DNA of 64,000 nucleotides from the NCBI GenBank assembly GCA_017528345.1, contig JAFXOX010000081.1:28754-92753 (forward strand), written 5' to 3'. The stretch comes from Desulfovibrio sp. (lineage in GTDB: Bacteria > Desulfobacterota > Desulfovibrionia > Desulfovibrionales > Desulfovibrionaceae). The notes below the pieces were generated by a model that had not been told where the DNA came from, searched no databases, and saw only the letters and a program-made list of their open reading frames with translations. Positions 47,001 to 56,171 of this stretch are shown here, piece after piece; position 1 is the stretch's first letter, and each line of letters starts with the position of its first letter. Made by a program: the position numbers and the translations under genes.

Positions 47001-47597
47001 AAGAACATGCCCCGCGGCCTTGATATCCCCGAAGGTATGGGGGGATTGATGGGGGGTATGCGTACGCTCCACTATTTTGCGCTGCCTAAGGAGTCAGGTC
47101 AGTCAAGACGCCTTTTCCTCAAGTGCGAGACCTATGGCATCTATCGTAGCACCATCAGTGCCCAGGATGCCGAAGACTCACGTGCACCTGGTATGCAGAC
47201 ACGAGGGAAGCGTTCGGGAGATACGCGAGAATCCATTAAGCATTGTCTCTCTCTGGCAACGGTCATTACCCGTATGGGCCAAAATGAAGGCAATCGCAAG
47301 GAGAACACACCTCGCGAAATCCTCACGGTCATGAACAGTGCGCAGAATAGGCTGCGTCAGGCAGGTCTCGGCCGATACGCCGACATGCTGGGCGAGGGCG
47401 TTAATGTCGGCGGTATACGTAAGCTTCTGGATAATCTTACCAAGGTTCTTGAAGCTGCTCAGGATGAAAGTGAAACTGTGCGGGATGTCGCCATTAATGT
47501 CGTAGACTCTGTCAGCATCTATGCTGAAAATTACAGTGGCGAAGGCGGTGACCGTATGGGCCGTGAAGTCATGTTAGAGGCGCGAGAAATCCTGTAA
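44100..47597 (+). CDS. Candidate type III effector with kinase-like core
   Basis: A 1165-residue protein without signal peptide or membrane helices. It starts 9 bases after the chaperone (TAGGAG upstream). The N-terminal ~400 residues are helical. Around 420-560 a kinase-like pattern appears: GQLYRLQTATSANKSSAGAV, then ALANDLTRLAGVPTQ, then ADRDAVGSRGQNKGF (D524, D526, N534) and FFAIDPGHSL (D552). The order Asp...Asn...Asp recalls the catalytic loop and metal-binding Asp of HipA or PI3/4-kinase-fold enzymes. Downstream, helices and a Cys-poor C-terminal domain (GMGGLMGGMRTLHYFALP, LFLKCETYGIYRST) are unassigned. A kinase role is an inference from motif order only. No other secretion genes are in the window. 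Confidence 0.7.
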   Translation: MGVTFEQFQQIANSTSFGFRDILVNTQSHTAKLGKFIFSSGKDANIASMNAFREALSRKHGVFGEHAFDTVLGARAQMQKSLRACDVKAVFSSLNTIKEKRFIGELNRQIDTDPRVQELSKDMREHLRADITKYPLEDVDLKNVKSASDLARVASERIASGIETVRSKVNLGVKMDTRVHHLGKGNIYDKQFRGNEPTGLRNLKTIFKKGETSIEDKIKSGWLGVGMRINSSSTNPVLLEKLKTNGVEPGFIYKNDWSLEDSKGMLADISSDESQKALETLKQQHPTLAHKCEGLPLREQIMVFGRAHPAGMAAVADYVLEQGMQDKNSAIYDAFCEKFPHVHPDEWRNQEITSVKKELFVQIRDAVLSVKPGDAAFEKSPIFKHFTDRHIVKLDYNESQRIFTKKAASAGKFMRPERIKIGRKAGQLYRLQTATSANKSSAGAVTEALANDLTRLAGVPTQELSIVRGQYSDGHPKLMLEAKFADGYHDMERGYIKDGQIVPPNGQQVESLGRYKAFFLVTADRDAVGSRGQNKGFIQGANGQPGTFFAIDPGHSLESNGRFLEVDDNLSFKDTYGFSTKPRFKNFSVFDDDTRFAKLQGVLDLRTLQQSGRVEQLFADYRKSFDPEEQGISPQEQQLRQRIHTDIDKKEREFKDSLAKVLSVAENQLKLYDDLASAGPVTQEKAIETIENLEKLTSPTTWVSRKGEVPLKHLAVIPETRVAWRGHVDGDNLVYHCDQPLSEQAKGLLRAFAASAGAHLDIDAEGCAKLTIARASADKAFATFTEQNVANATHTAEAAARAMGETGLKEAKNYVAVQTMNNAQPAEPTQPFPLPERLEVQVGRDTFTFRKQQYEAMLANTPQAERPQNVDKLKEILASRIQRGQDIIRAALEGNGHRYAATPRNVACLTLALHAATVKKGEYNERGSFSVADPDGKLYQWLDTCKEVYMRTSTHAKAYHQLQVDGHKNMPRGLDIPEGMGGLMGGMRTLHYFALPKESGQSRRLFLKCETYGIYRSTISAQDAEDSRAPGMQTRGKRSGDTRESIKHCLSLATVITRMGQNEGNRKENTPREILTVMNSAQNRLRQAGLGRYADMLGEGVNVGGIRKLLDNLTKVLEAAQDESETVRDVAINVVDSVSIYAENYSGEGGDRMGREVMLEAREIL

Positions 47598-47889
47598 AAC
47601 AAGCAGTTTCTGCTTTTAGGCTTTGCGTGCGCGTGCATGGCACATGCTTTTGTCCTGCGCCTGAGGTATCTCCTTGTCTACCCACAACAAAGCGGCCAAG
47701 GCACAGGGAGCGTGAGAAACAAAACCACGTGATCCACGGGGATTGTGGAGTGCTCGTTTTCGCCCAAGCGTTTGGTGGATTTCAGAGCAGCTTATCACGC
47801 TGATTGGTCAAAGCGTTTTGTCTTTACATGGACAAAACGCTGCGTGAGGGCAGGGGGCTTTTGCTCGGTATATCCTAAGGATGGTGTCT

Positions 47890-48516
47890 ATGGTTGGGAA
47901 ATTCCTTTGCCGTATTTGTCTGATTGTCGCGCTATGTCTTTCTTTCGGGATTGTTATGGAAGAGCATTTTGCTATGGCCACGGCCGCCCAGATCAAAAGT
48001 GTCTATATCGCACAATGTCAGGATAACAGGCGTTTGACAAAAACAGCCGGAAGCTTTGGCGTGCAGAGCTATCATGGAGAAGAGCCGAATGATCCCAGTC
48101 GCATCATAGGCTCTGTGCCGACTGCCTCGGGTAAACGCCTCCTGCGGCTTCCGGCCGATCAGACCGTTCAAGAGCTTATCCGCAGCCAGGTGCAGAAGGT
48201 TTTGGAAGAGAAGGGCGCCTCTGTACTTGTGCGGGCTGAAGAGCAAACGCGTGATACGCTGCCTGTAGACATTGTCATCACCCGCTTTTGGGCAAACCCG
48301 AGTGGCAAGCAGCAAGGCCAGAAGTTTGTCGTGGGTATCAGTACTCGGGTCAAGTTGAACAAGAAGACGTATGTGATCAATATCAGGGAACTTTTGCAAG
48401 AGATCCCCGCAAGCCCGGAAGCCGAACAGGCAGCCGTTCAGAAAGCTTTGGCAAGCTATGGGGCAAAATTGAAGAAAAGTCTTCCGCCTTTTTCCCGCCC
48501 ACACGCAAGGCCGTGA
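47890..48516 (+). CDS. Exported protein of unknown function
   Basis: A 208-residue protein with an N-terminal hydrophobic signal (KFLCRICLIVALCLSFGIVM). The mature part has a beta/alpha layout (SGKRLLRLPADQTVQELIRS, VDIVITRFWANPSGKQQGQK, FVVGISTRVKLNKKTYVINI) reminiscent of YajG-like envelope proteins, but no lipobox is clear. Start at 47890 rather than 47881 because TAAGG lies 9 bases before it. Monocistronic; a terminator follows. I do not recognise the family firmly. Confidence 0.65.
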   Translation: MVGKFLCRICLIVALCLSFGIVMEEHFAMATAAQIKSVYIAQCQDNRRLTKTAGSFGVQSYHGEEPNDPSRIIGSVPTASGKRLLRLPADQTVQELIRSQVQKVLEEKGASVLVRAEEQTRDTLPVDIVITRFWANPSGKQQGQKFVVGISTRVKLNKKTYVINIRELLQEIPASPEAEQAAVQKALASYGAKLKKSLPPFSRPHARP

Positions 48517-48540
48517 GATCGCACAAGCCGACATAGCCAC

Positions 48541-48573
48541 AAGCCCCTCTTTGGAGGGGCTTTTCACGTTTTT
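48541..48573 (+). terminator. Rho-independent terminator
   Basis: Stem AAGCCCCTC/GAGGGGCTT with a TTTG loop, then TTCACGTTTTT. Confidence 0.8.
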
Positions 48574-48614
48574 GCTGACCTGCTCGAAAAATCAGGCCTG
48601 TTAAACAGGCTCAT

Positions 48615-49493
48615 TTATCGTGATTGTGTGCTCTTTGGTCTCTGAGGAGTGTTTTTGCTGCGGGAAAGGGGAGGGCGTGTGCGTTTTGCGTGCTTGCGTG
48701 TTTGGGAGAGCGCTGCAAGCTCTTGGGCGGAAAGCTCGCGAACCTTTCCCAAAGCAAGATCACCTAAGGTAAGCGGGCCATAGGCCACGCGCACAAGCTT
48801 CAGGATCGTCAGCTTTTCCTGCTCGCACATTCTGCGGATTTGTCTGTTGATCCCTTGATGCAGGGTCATGGTAAGCAGGCTTGTGTCGTGCCCCAGGCAT
48901 TTGGCGTGCACCTCAACAGGCAGAAGCTGTGTACCGTCTTCAAGACACATGCCGCTTTGCATACGAGCAAGCGTCTCCTTGGGCACAAAGCCTCGGACAG
49001 TCACCTGATAGGTTTTGGGAAGGTGAAACGAGGGATGCATGAGGGCATTGGCGAGATCTCCATCATTGGTGATGAGGAGCAAGCCCTCAGAAAAATAGTC
49101 GAGACGACCGATGGGAAAGAGTCGTACTGAGCGGTACTGATCCGGTAAGAGATCCAGGACAGTTGTTCGACCCTCTGGGTCGTAAGCTGTGGAAACTGTC
49201 TGAATGGGCTTGTGCAGCATGAGGTAGACATGCTTTTGAGCGATAACAAGCCTTTGCCCGGAAACCTCCAAAAGATCGTTTTCAGCGATCCGACACGCGG
49301 GATCAACGATAGTTTTGCCATTAACTTTGACCTTGCCCTGAAAAATGAGCTCATCGGCTTTTCTGCGCGAACACAGGCCACTTTGGGCAATGGCCTTGTT
49401 CAAACGCGGATTGGGCGTTTCGCCTGTTTGAGGCGTGTGATGAGGCTTCTTCTGAGAGAAACGGGCTGATTTTTCCGATGGTCTTTGGGGCAT
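48615..49493 (-). CDS. rluB: 23S rRNA pseudouridine synthase, RluB/RsuA family
   Basis: A 292-residue protein. An S4 RNA-binding domain (RLNKAIAQSGLCSRRKADEL, VKVNGKTI; ~30-90) precedes the catalytic domain with PIGRLDYFSEGLLLITNDGD, where the aspartate is catalytic, and HQGINRQIRRMCEQ. It should isomerise a uridine in 23S rRNA helix 93 or related sites. RsuA and RluE/RluF types are alternatives, but the GRLDYxSEGLLL form favours RluB. The basic tails (RPSEKSARFSQKK, TRPPLSRSKNTPQRP) are extensions. A weak hairpin (48596-48610) with a T5 tail on the minus strand could terminate it. Confidence 0.85.
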   Translation of the reverse strand: MPQRPSEKSARFSQKKPHHTPQTGETPNPRLNKAIAQSGLCSRRKADELIFQGKVKVNGKTIVDPACRIAENDLLEVSGQRLVIAQKHVYLMLHKPIQTVSTAYDPEGRTTVLDLLPDQYRSVRLFPIGRLDYFSEGLLLITNDGDLANALMHPSFHLPKTYQVTVRGFVPKETLARMQSGMCLEDGTQLLPVEVHAKCLGHDTSLLTMTLHQGINRQIRRMCEQEKLTILKLVRVAYGPLTLGDLALGKVRELSAQELAALSQTRKHAKRTRPPLSRSKNTPQRPKSTQSR

Positions 49494-49747
49494 GGCAGTA
49501 CGGCTTGGTTCAGGGATTGTGGGACAAAGAAGGTTTTTTCACTATAGGCTGGTCAGAGAGGAGACACAAGCAGGAGAACGGCCTGCAAAGAACAAGAGAA
49601 AAGTCTGAGATATTTTTGTTTACATAATTAGCATTATGAGACAAAGCTCGTCATGCCCAGATAGGGCGCATTTGTGGACTTTGGCATCAATTCTCTAGAG
49701 ATTCCATGTTCGCACACACGACAAGCTCAGCGCAAAGGGCCTGACAG

Positions 49748-51496
49748 TCACTGAGACAAGGCACCAGGGGTATGAGAAAGCTCAGCCTCTTTGAGGCATT
49801 TGGCCAGGCAGCGTTTTTGGCAGAAAGCAAGCCCCCAAAGCACTATCTGAGAATGCAAGACATTCACAAACGGTTCCTGGTAGCTTTGGGCATTGATTTG
49901 AGAAAGACAATCGCTAGCTAGACGGGGAAAAAGTTTTAGGTCTTTGGTGAATTTCACCTCAATGATGGCCGTACGCCGATGGCGTTCATCGACAATCACA
50001 AGATCTGGCCGACCATTGCCATATTCGCGGTTGGATTCCAGACGGTAGCCAGAACCCGTAAAAAGACCGGCCACAAAGCCATGGCAAAATTCCGCCTGGC
50101 TATCGTAATAGCTGATGGACTGCAGCAAAATCTCAGAGAGCATGTTTTCAAAGGCTGGCGCATCTCCTTGCCAGAAGGCCTCAAAGAGCTCGCTTCTGTC
50201 CAAGTCACGCATTTTTTTGCGAAACCACCCTTCTGCCATAGCCTTGAAAATCGTTGTAATCTCCTTGTTTGGCAGAAGAAAAGACGCCCTGCCCCACTCG
50301 TAACCATCTTTTGCGTCCGTATTTGAAGAAGGGCTCAGTGTTAAATATCCTGTGAGAAACAAGAGATTCCAAAGCGTATCATCTGAACTGTGTAAGTTTT
50401 CATAGGTGAAAAATTCTTCAATATTGGCTTCAAAGCATTGACCATGACATAATGCTGATATTTTATCTTGTTTATTATCGATTTTGAAATTTTCACTTTC
50501 AATTATATCAGTTATGATTGCATTTGCACTTGAGTTTATCCAATAGGTTTTTGGTTGAGAATTCCTATCAATAAGTAAGCTTTGTACATGATTTATGACA
50601 TCGCATGGGCAATACATTGCGTGATAATTACCAAAATTATAACCGTCATACTACTCTTTGATTTCATCTTTTTTATCTAAAAGATCATACTCTAAAAGTA
50701 TATTTTGAACTTCATTTTCTGTAAAGCCAAATTTATCAGAAAATATATTATTGGTAATACCATAACTAACAAAATTATTAAGACCAGTAAAAATACTCTC
50801 TTTAGTGATGCGAAGGCAGCCGGTAAGTACGGCAAAACGAAGGTATTTGTTATCTTTAAGGACTTCTCCAAGAAGGCCCCTCATAAAATCTGTCATTTTA
50901 TTGTAATAAGAATGTTCATAAGATGATGACAAAGGCACGTCATATTCATCAATGAGCAAGATGACAGGCAGGGACCAATGTTGTGAAAAAGCTCTTGTGA
51001 GAATTTTAAGGGCGTTACTTAACTGGCCTTCATATTCATAGCTTTTATTACTATCAATTTCGGTAAAAGATGCTAATTGACGACGAAGCGTAGTCGTTAG
51101 CTTAGTGCTTTCAAGCAGGTAATGGTGTTCATCAATGATTTCATTGATAATTTCAGAAAAGTTTAAAAGAGAAAGCTCAAAAGATCGCTTATTTATACTT
51201 TTTAAAGATATACTAATAACTGGATATTTATTCATCCAGGCGTCACAAATATCTTTATTCTTTGAGATTTTGAGTTCAGAAAAAATATCGTGTGAGTCTT
51301 TTCCAATTTCAAAAAATTCTTTTATTGTACTGAGCGTTAACGTTTTTCCAAAACGACGAGGACGCGTTATTAACGAAACTTTATTGAGATTAGTAGTAAG
51401 CTCTTCGATAAAATCTGTTTTATCAACATAAAAAGAGTTTTCTTGTCTGAATTCAAGAAAGTTCGAATACCCTATATTGAGAGATGGATATTTCAT
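49748..51496 (-). pseudogene. AAA-ATPase/PD-(D/E)XK (DUF1703) gene, copy A, amber-interrupted
   Basis: The N-terminal AAA-ATPase_like domain (YVDKTDFIEEL, TRPRRFGKTLTLSTI, VILLIDEYDVP) runs to DEIKE, where TAG (50653-50651) stands. Reading through, the same frame continues YDGYNFGNYH and the DUF1703 nuclease part with GRPDLVIVDERHRRTAIIEV (PD and ExK residues). The intact copy B has EWYDGYNFGN there, so TGG became TAG: a single-base nonsense change. One further Trp-to-Cys change (YCPCDV against YCPWDV) shows additional drift. The C-terminal half is GC-richer than the AT-rich N-terminal half. The family's function is uncertain; multi-copy occurrence is typical. Confidence 0.85.
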
Positions 51497-51955
51497 AACA
51501 CATTATTTATCTGAGCTCGTATTCTCTGTAACAAGTAAAAAAAGAGATGTTTTTAGAAGATTATTTTTGTCACGTTATAGCAGGTATTATTCGATAAAAA
51601 ACCACCCTGCTCTTTGAAAAAAACGGTTATGCGAGGAAAAAAAGAAAGGAAAACGCGTTGGTAGAGCATGAAATTGCGGATCCTCAAAAAATGTGAGCAA
51701 AAACTCTGAATTCATGCGGATTTTCAGCCATACACTCGAGAAGGCCCCAAAATGGCTCAAAATTTGCCTAAAGCAATTTTTTGAAGTCTAGGTCACGAGA
51801 TCTGAGTTTTGCTCAAAATTCGTCAATTTCATGGCGGTTTGAAAAAATGACTGCAGCCATACGGCCTCTACCCATAAGCGGCTGCCAGTTTACGATATGG
51901 CAATAATGTTATTTACAGTGTGTTGGCTGCGGCAAACCCTTTTCCCAAGAATAGG
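51497..51955. other. AT-rich spacer between two DUF1703 copies
   Basis: About 460 bases, no gene. It contains two imperfect copies of a TTTGCTCAAAATTxG motif (51748-51766 and 51813-51832) and of a TTCATGxCGG...GCCATAC block; possible remains of a repeat, nothing firm. Confidence 0.35.
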
Positions 51956-53629
51956 TTAGATGCTTTTTTTCGTGACTTTGACAGAACACTCTTTTTTCCA
52001 GAAAGCTATACCATATTTGATGATCGTGTCAACTTTGAAAGAAAATGTTGAATCGTACTTCTTGACCTCAATTTGCTGAAGCGCTTTGTTCGTGTCATTT
52101 TCTAGATCTTCATATTTTTTAGACGCTTTAATTTCGATAATAGTAGCAGTTTTTGAATTTTTGTTTTCGATAATAATGTCTGGTCGTCCAATCCCATGTT
52201 CTCTATTTGATAGTGGATGTAGACCTGCTCCACGTAAAAGTCCTGTAAAAAATCCGTGATAATAACTTTCTGCATTATCGTAATAGCTGATCGTAGAATA
52301 GAGGATTTTTGTCATTATTTTTTGAAGTGACTCGGCGTCGGCGTGCCATATTGCTTGGATAAATGTATTGATAGCTTCACTGTCTAGAGTATCTATAAAC
52401 CACTCGTAAATTGTATCTTTAAAAATAGTTTTGATCTCTTGATTAGGAATAATAAGCGATATTAATTCTTCGTCAATTTGTTTTGTTGCTTTTGTAAGAT
52501 ATCCAGTAAAATAGAGGATAGACCAGATTGAGCTATCATTATTATAAATGTGTTCATAAGACAGATCTTCAGGTAAAAGTTCTGCTATGGTGCCACCTGA
52601 AATGAGAGTTTCAATTTTTTCTTTAGTTGAAGTGTTTGCTTTGTTCACTAATGTATGTATAATATCATTATTACTCGTATTTTTCCAGTACGTCTTAGGT
52701 TTAGACATTGCATTATCTTGTAAATCATTGACAAACATGAGGACATCCCATGGGCAATAGATATTAGTATTGTTTCCAAAATTATATCCATCGTACCATT
52801 CTTTTAATACATCTTTTTTATCATAGAGATTGGCTGAAGACATAAGTTCTTCAACATCAGATTTTGTAAAGCCAATTTTATCAGAAAATTTTTCATCAGA
52901 GATACTGTAACACTTAAAGTTATTTAATCCAGAAAACATGCTTTCTTTAGATATACGAAGGCATCCAGTAATGACTGCAAATTTTAATGAAAAATTAGAC
53001 TTCAATGCTTGGCTAAAAAAGCTTCTCAATAAGTTAATCATTTCATCGTAATAGCCGTTTGCTTGAGCATAATGAATAGGACTATCATATTCATCAATAA
53101 GCAAGATAATCTGTTTATTCCAATATGATTCGAGTGCGTGTGTGAGATTAAAGAGGCTAAATACAGTGTCAGAAAAACTTAACTTTCCCTTTACTATATT
53201 GTCAATTCTTTTTTTATCTGAAGTAGAAACGTTACTGCTATCTAAAAGATAGGTATGATCATCATAAAGTCTTGTTATGTATCCTTGAAAAAGTTCTTTT
53301 GCTTCGTCAAATCTTAGGGATTGTATATCTTTAAGTGTTATAAAAACAGTTGGATATTTATTCATCCATTTAGAACATATTTCATTATTTTTTGATATAC
53401 TTAGACCTTCAAAAAGCGCTTTACTTGATTTTTTTATATCAAAAAATTCTTGTAGCATACTCATCGTTAAGGTTTTACCAAAACGACGTGGTCTTGTTAT
53501 CAGAGATACTTTCGGAGGTATTTGTGAAAGCATTTCCTCGATAAATGATGTTTTATCTATATAACAATAGTTGTTTTCTCGGATTTCACGGAATGATTCA
53601 GCTCCAATCAATATTTCTGTAGATAACAT
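51956..53629 (-). CDS. AAA-ATPase/PD-(D/E)XK (DUF1703) protein, copy B, intact
   Basis: A full-length 557-residue member. Residues 1-~220: AAA-ATPase_like domain with CYIDKTSFIEEM, P-loop-like RPRRFGKTLTMSML, Walker B IILLIDEYDSPI, and FAVITGCLRISKESMFSGLN. Middle: EWYDGYNFGN, YCPWDVLMFV, TYWKNTSNNDII. C-terminus: DUF1703 nuclease-fold part with GRPDIIIENKNSKTATIIEI (PD...ExK) around ~480-505. Predicted ATP-driven nuclease or DNA-binding protein; the role in defence, mobility or regulation is unproven. Very AT-rich codons set it apart from the core genome. Confidence 0.85.
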   Translation of the reverse strand: MLSTEILIGAESFREIRENNYCYIDKTSFIEEMLSQIPPKVSLITRPRRFGKTLTMSMLQEFFDIKKSSKALFEGLSISKNNEICSKWMNKYPTVFITLKDIQSLRFDEAKELFQGYITRLYDDHTYLLDSSNVSTSDKKRIDNIVKGKLSFSDTVFSLFNLTHALESYWNKQIILLIDEYDSPIHYAQANGYYDEMINLLRSFFSQALKSNFSLKFAVITGCLRISKESMFSGLNNFKCYSISDEKFSDKIGFTKSDVEELMSSANLYDKKDVLKEWYDGYNFGNNTNIYCPWDVLMFVNDLQDNAMSKPKTYWKNTSNNDIIHTLVNKANTSTKEKIETLISGGTIAELLPEDLSYEHIYNNDSSIWSILYFTGYLTKATKQIDEELISLIIPNQEIKTIFKDTIYEWFIDTLDSEAINTFIQAIWHADAESLQKIMTKILYSTISYYDNAESYYHGFFTGLLRGAGLHPLSNREHGIGRPDIIIENKNSKTATIIEIKASKKYEDLENDTNKALQQIEVKKYDSTFSFKVDTIIKYGIAFWKKECSVKVTKKSI

Positions 53630-53746
53630 AAGATACCTGCTATCAATATTAATTTGTATTGTATGACTATCTAATTATTATTCAAGCTATTTAAATATAT
53701 ATTTACATGACAATATTTTTATGTAGGAAATTCGATCTTATATGAT

Positions 53747-54475
53747 TTAAAATTTATCTTGTTCAATTATTGATATTTCATATAAAAATTTTAAAATTTC
53801 ATTAGCATATCTAGTCTCATAAAATTTTGCTAGTAGATTTGAAAAAATTGATTTTTCTTTATTTAGTATAAGTATTGGAGAAATATTATTTATCATCAAA
53901 TAACCATTAGCAAATAATATCGCTGTACGTTTATTAATATCTGGAAAAAACTGAATTCTTGATAATTTTAAAAATATTACTAATGCATTTTCTAATTTAT
54001 TTTCATTATTAGTAATATATTTATCTATATATTCCAAATAATATTTTAGTTCGCTATAGTGTGGTGGCTTCCATGTTACATTTCTAAATTTTACATTTTC
54101 TCTTCTAAAATGTACAAGTTGATATCTTCTATCTCATCTTTTGCTATAAGTTTATGAAATTCAATCAGTGTATAACGATCTGGAAAAAATAAGCCTTCTG
54201 AATATCATGGCAGAGGTTTTTCAAGGTTTGATCGTATTCTATTATTTTTAGCCTATCGTGTATTCTTATATTATCTATATTGCATCCATTAAGAATGGCT
54301 TATGTATCTGCTGTTGAAACTGAAATTCCCTCAAAGCATGACATGATATTCCAGATAAAATAATATTTGATTTTCCAAAGAAAATCGGCTGCTTGTTTAC
54401 TTGATGAGAATGTATGAACTTTAGTATTAGCTAATATTCCTGGTATAAATTGTATAATTTCAGAAGTTTTTTTGT
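53747..54475 (-). pseudogene. Fic-family protein, heavily decayed
   Basis: Three frames spliced together spell a Fic protein. Frame 1 from about 54475: SEIIQFIPGILANTKVHTFS and CFEGISVSTADT, then TAA, then AILNGCNIDNIRIHDRLKII. Frame 2: FFPDRYTLIEFHKLIAKDE. Frame 3: RRENVKFRNVTWKPPHYSEL on to the stop at 53747, containing RIQFFPDINKRTAILFANGY. The Fic motif normally reads HPFxDGNGR/KR; here the histidine is Gln and the glycine Ile, so AMP transfer would be lost even without the frameshifts. Only the last ~95-125 codons are in one frame. AT-rich like the adjacent DUF1703 genes. Confidence 0.65.
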
Positions 54476-54983
54476 CTGCATACTATTTTCTTTTTTAGTA
54501 TTTATATTTTTAATAATATTAATAAAATAACGTAAATATACTTATAGGTACTCATTTTTTGTGTTTATTGTGACTTTTGCTATCGGACAAATCGTCATTA
54601 ATGTACGAAGATTCTGTTAGGCGAGTAGTGATACCTCCTTTTTTCTTGAGATAAGTATAGCAATTCCTCATACGCACGTCAAATTGCGCGTTTTCATGTG
54701 ACTGTTACTCCTTGCGATGCTGAGGAGACAGTCTGGAAAATGGCTCTGATCTTTGCCGATTCGTTGAACAGAATAGTTCTTCGTGGTCTTCACTGGTTGA
54801 GACCCAACCCATGTATAGAGCGAGGCACGTGCTTTTTCTCTTTCTATGCGTCTTCCTTGTCCTGCTGATACGTGGCGATTTCCTGATTTTTTTGGCATAG
54901 GGCTATCTGCTCTCTTGCTCAACGACCTCACCTGACATAACATAGATGTTCGCTCGGCCTTGCCGGTGCCAAAAGGAGCGTCT

Positions 54984-55619
54984 ATGGCTTTTCTCAATCC
55001 TTCATGCAGCTTTACGCGTTTTCGGGTCAGGGACGCCATTCCAGAGGAGTTCTGGCCGACTGTGCCTGAAAAACTTAAACAGTTCGCGTTTCACGATATT
55101 GATGATCTCCCCGAGGAACGTGCCTTTGGCTGGGTCTCCTTTGATGATATGCTTGATACCACCTGGAGCCAGTCCCAACCCTATAAAGGCCGCTTTATTG
55201 TTTTTTCTCTGCGCCTGGATACGCGACGTATTCCGGCTGCCGTGCTGAAAAAGCATTATACGCTTGCGCTCAAGGAAGAGCAGAAGCGGATGCTTGAGCT
55301 GAATAAGAAGTATGTGGCGCGCGAGCGTAAAAGAGAACTCAAAGAACAGGTGATCCTTAAGCTGCGTCAGCGCTTTCTGCCCATTCCGGCCGAGTTCAAT
55401 GTCATCTGGTCCCTTGAGCGCAATGAACTCTGGTTTGGCTCAACCCACGGTAAGATGGTCGATCTTTTTATGGACTATTTCCAGCAGAGCTTTGACCTGC
55501 ATCTTGAGCAGATTACGCCCGTTGGTCTTGCCGAAAGATCTCTCGATGAACAGGGCATGCTCGCTGTCGAGCGCCTGGAAGAAACACAATTTGTGGCCTA
55601 TGGTGGCGACGCGTCATAG
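54984..55619 (+). CDS. RdgC-like recombination-associated protein
   Basis: A 211-residue protein resembling RdgC, a ring-forming DNA-binding protein that tempers RecA filament formation. It opens MAFLNPSCSFTRFRVRD and holds EERAFGWVSFDDMLD, FSLRLDTRRIPAAVLKKHYT followed by a basic Lys/Arg-rich helix (KEEQKRMLELNKKYVARERK), and VIWSLERNELWFGSTHGKMV. It is about 90 residues shorter than the E. coli protein and seems to lack the C-terminal part. Start at 54984 chosen (AAAGGAG 5 bases upstream) over an in-frame ATG at 54960. The next gene follows 23 bases on. Confidence 0.75.
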   Translation: MAFLNPSCSFTRFRVRDAIPEEFWPTVPEKLKQFAFHDIDDLPEERAFGWVSFDDMLDTTWSQSQPYKGRFIVFSLRLDTRRIPAAVLKKHYTLALKEEQKRMLELNKKYVARERKRELKEQVILKLRQRFLPIPAEFNVIWSLERNELWFGSTHGKMVDLFMDYFQQSFDLHLEQITPVGLAERSLDEQGMLAVERLEETQFVAYGGDAS

Positions 55620-55642
55620 TCTTACGATGAGCCGAGGTTGGC

Positions 55643-56170
55643 ATGTCAGAGTATGCGGAATCCGTTGATGATATTCTTGGTCAGGAATTTTTGACCTGGC
55701 TCTGGTGCAAGAGTGATCTCGCGCCTGACGGTTTTGTGGATGCCAGAGGGGAACAGTTTTCTGTCTCCATGGAGCAGCGCATTGTGGTTGCCGGCGGCAA
55801 TGGCGATGCACGGGAGACGGCATCGGTCTCCGGTGTCTTTTCGCCCCTGAGCGAGGCGCGCTATGGTCTTGGTACGGGGAAAAAAGTCGTGCGCGCTCTG
55901 CTGCTTGTGAAGAAGGATAGTGCAGAATTTCAGTGCGTGCTCAAAGCGCAGGACTTTTCCATCAATAGTCTCCGTACCCCCAAAATTGAAAGCAGTGAAA
56001 GCGCCGACGATGACCCGGACGCCCTGCTTCTGGAAAAGATTGATCTTATTGAAAACTTTCTCGATCTGCTGGATGCCCTTTACAAGAGCTTTCTCGATGT
56101 GCGCCTTACAGCTGGCTGGAATGAGGAAGTTCAGATTGTGCGGCAGTGGATGAGCCGCACGGCGGGATAA
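55643..56170 (+). CDS. Conserved-looking hypothetical, rdgC neighbour
   Basis: A 175-residue, acidic cytoplasmic protein (start MSEYAESVDDILGQEFLTWL; glutamate-rich). Central beta segments (ARYGLGTGKKVVRALLLVKK, AEFQCVLKAQDFSINSLRTP) lead to a Leu-rich C-terminal helix (ENFLDLLDALYKSFLDVRLT). No family is recognised. It lies between rdgC and the ABC permeases, one base before the next ATG, so all are likely one operon. A link to DNA repair is suggested by rdgC and recN nearby, not by its own sequence. Confidence 0.65.
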   Translation: MSEYAESVDDILGQEFLTWLWCKSDLAPDGFVDARGEQFSVSMEQRIVVAGGNGDARETASVSGVFSPLSEARYGLGTGKKVVRALLLVKKDSAEFQCVLKAQDFSINSLRTPKIESSESADDDPDALLLEKIDLIENFLDLLDALYKSFLDVRLTAGWNEEVQIVRQWMSRTAG

Positions 56171-56171
56171 T

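Noticed and set aside
54668..55039. A 123-codon minus-strand frame overlapping the rdgC start
   Set aside because: No ribosome site or family; composition fits chance.
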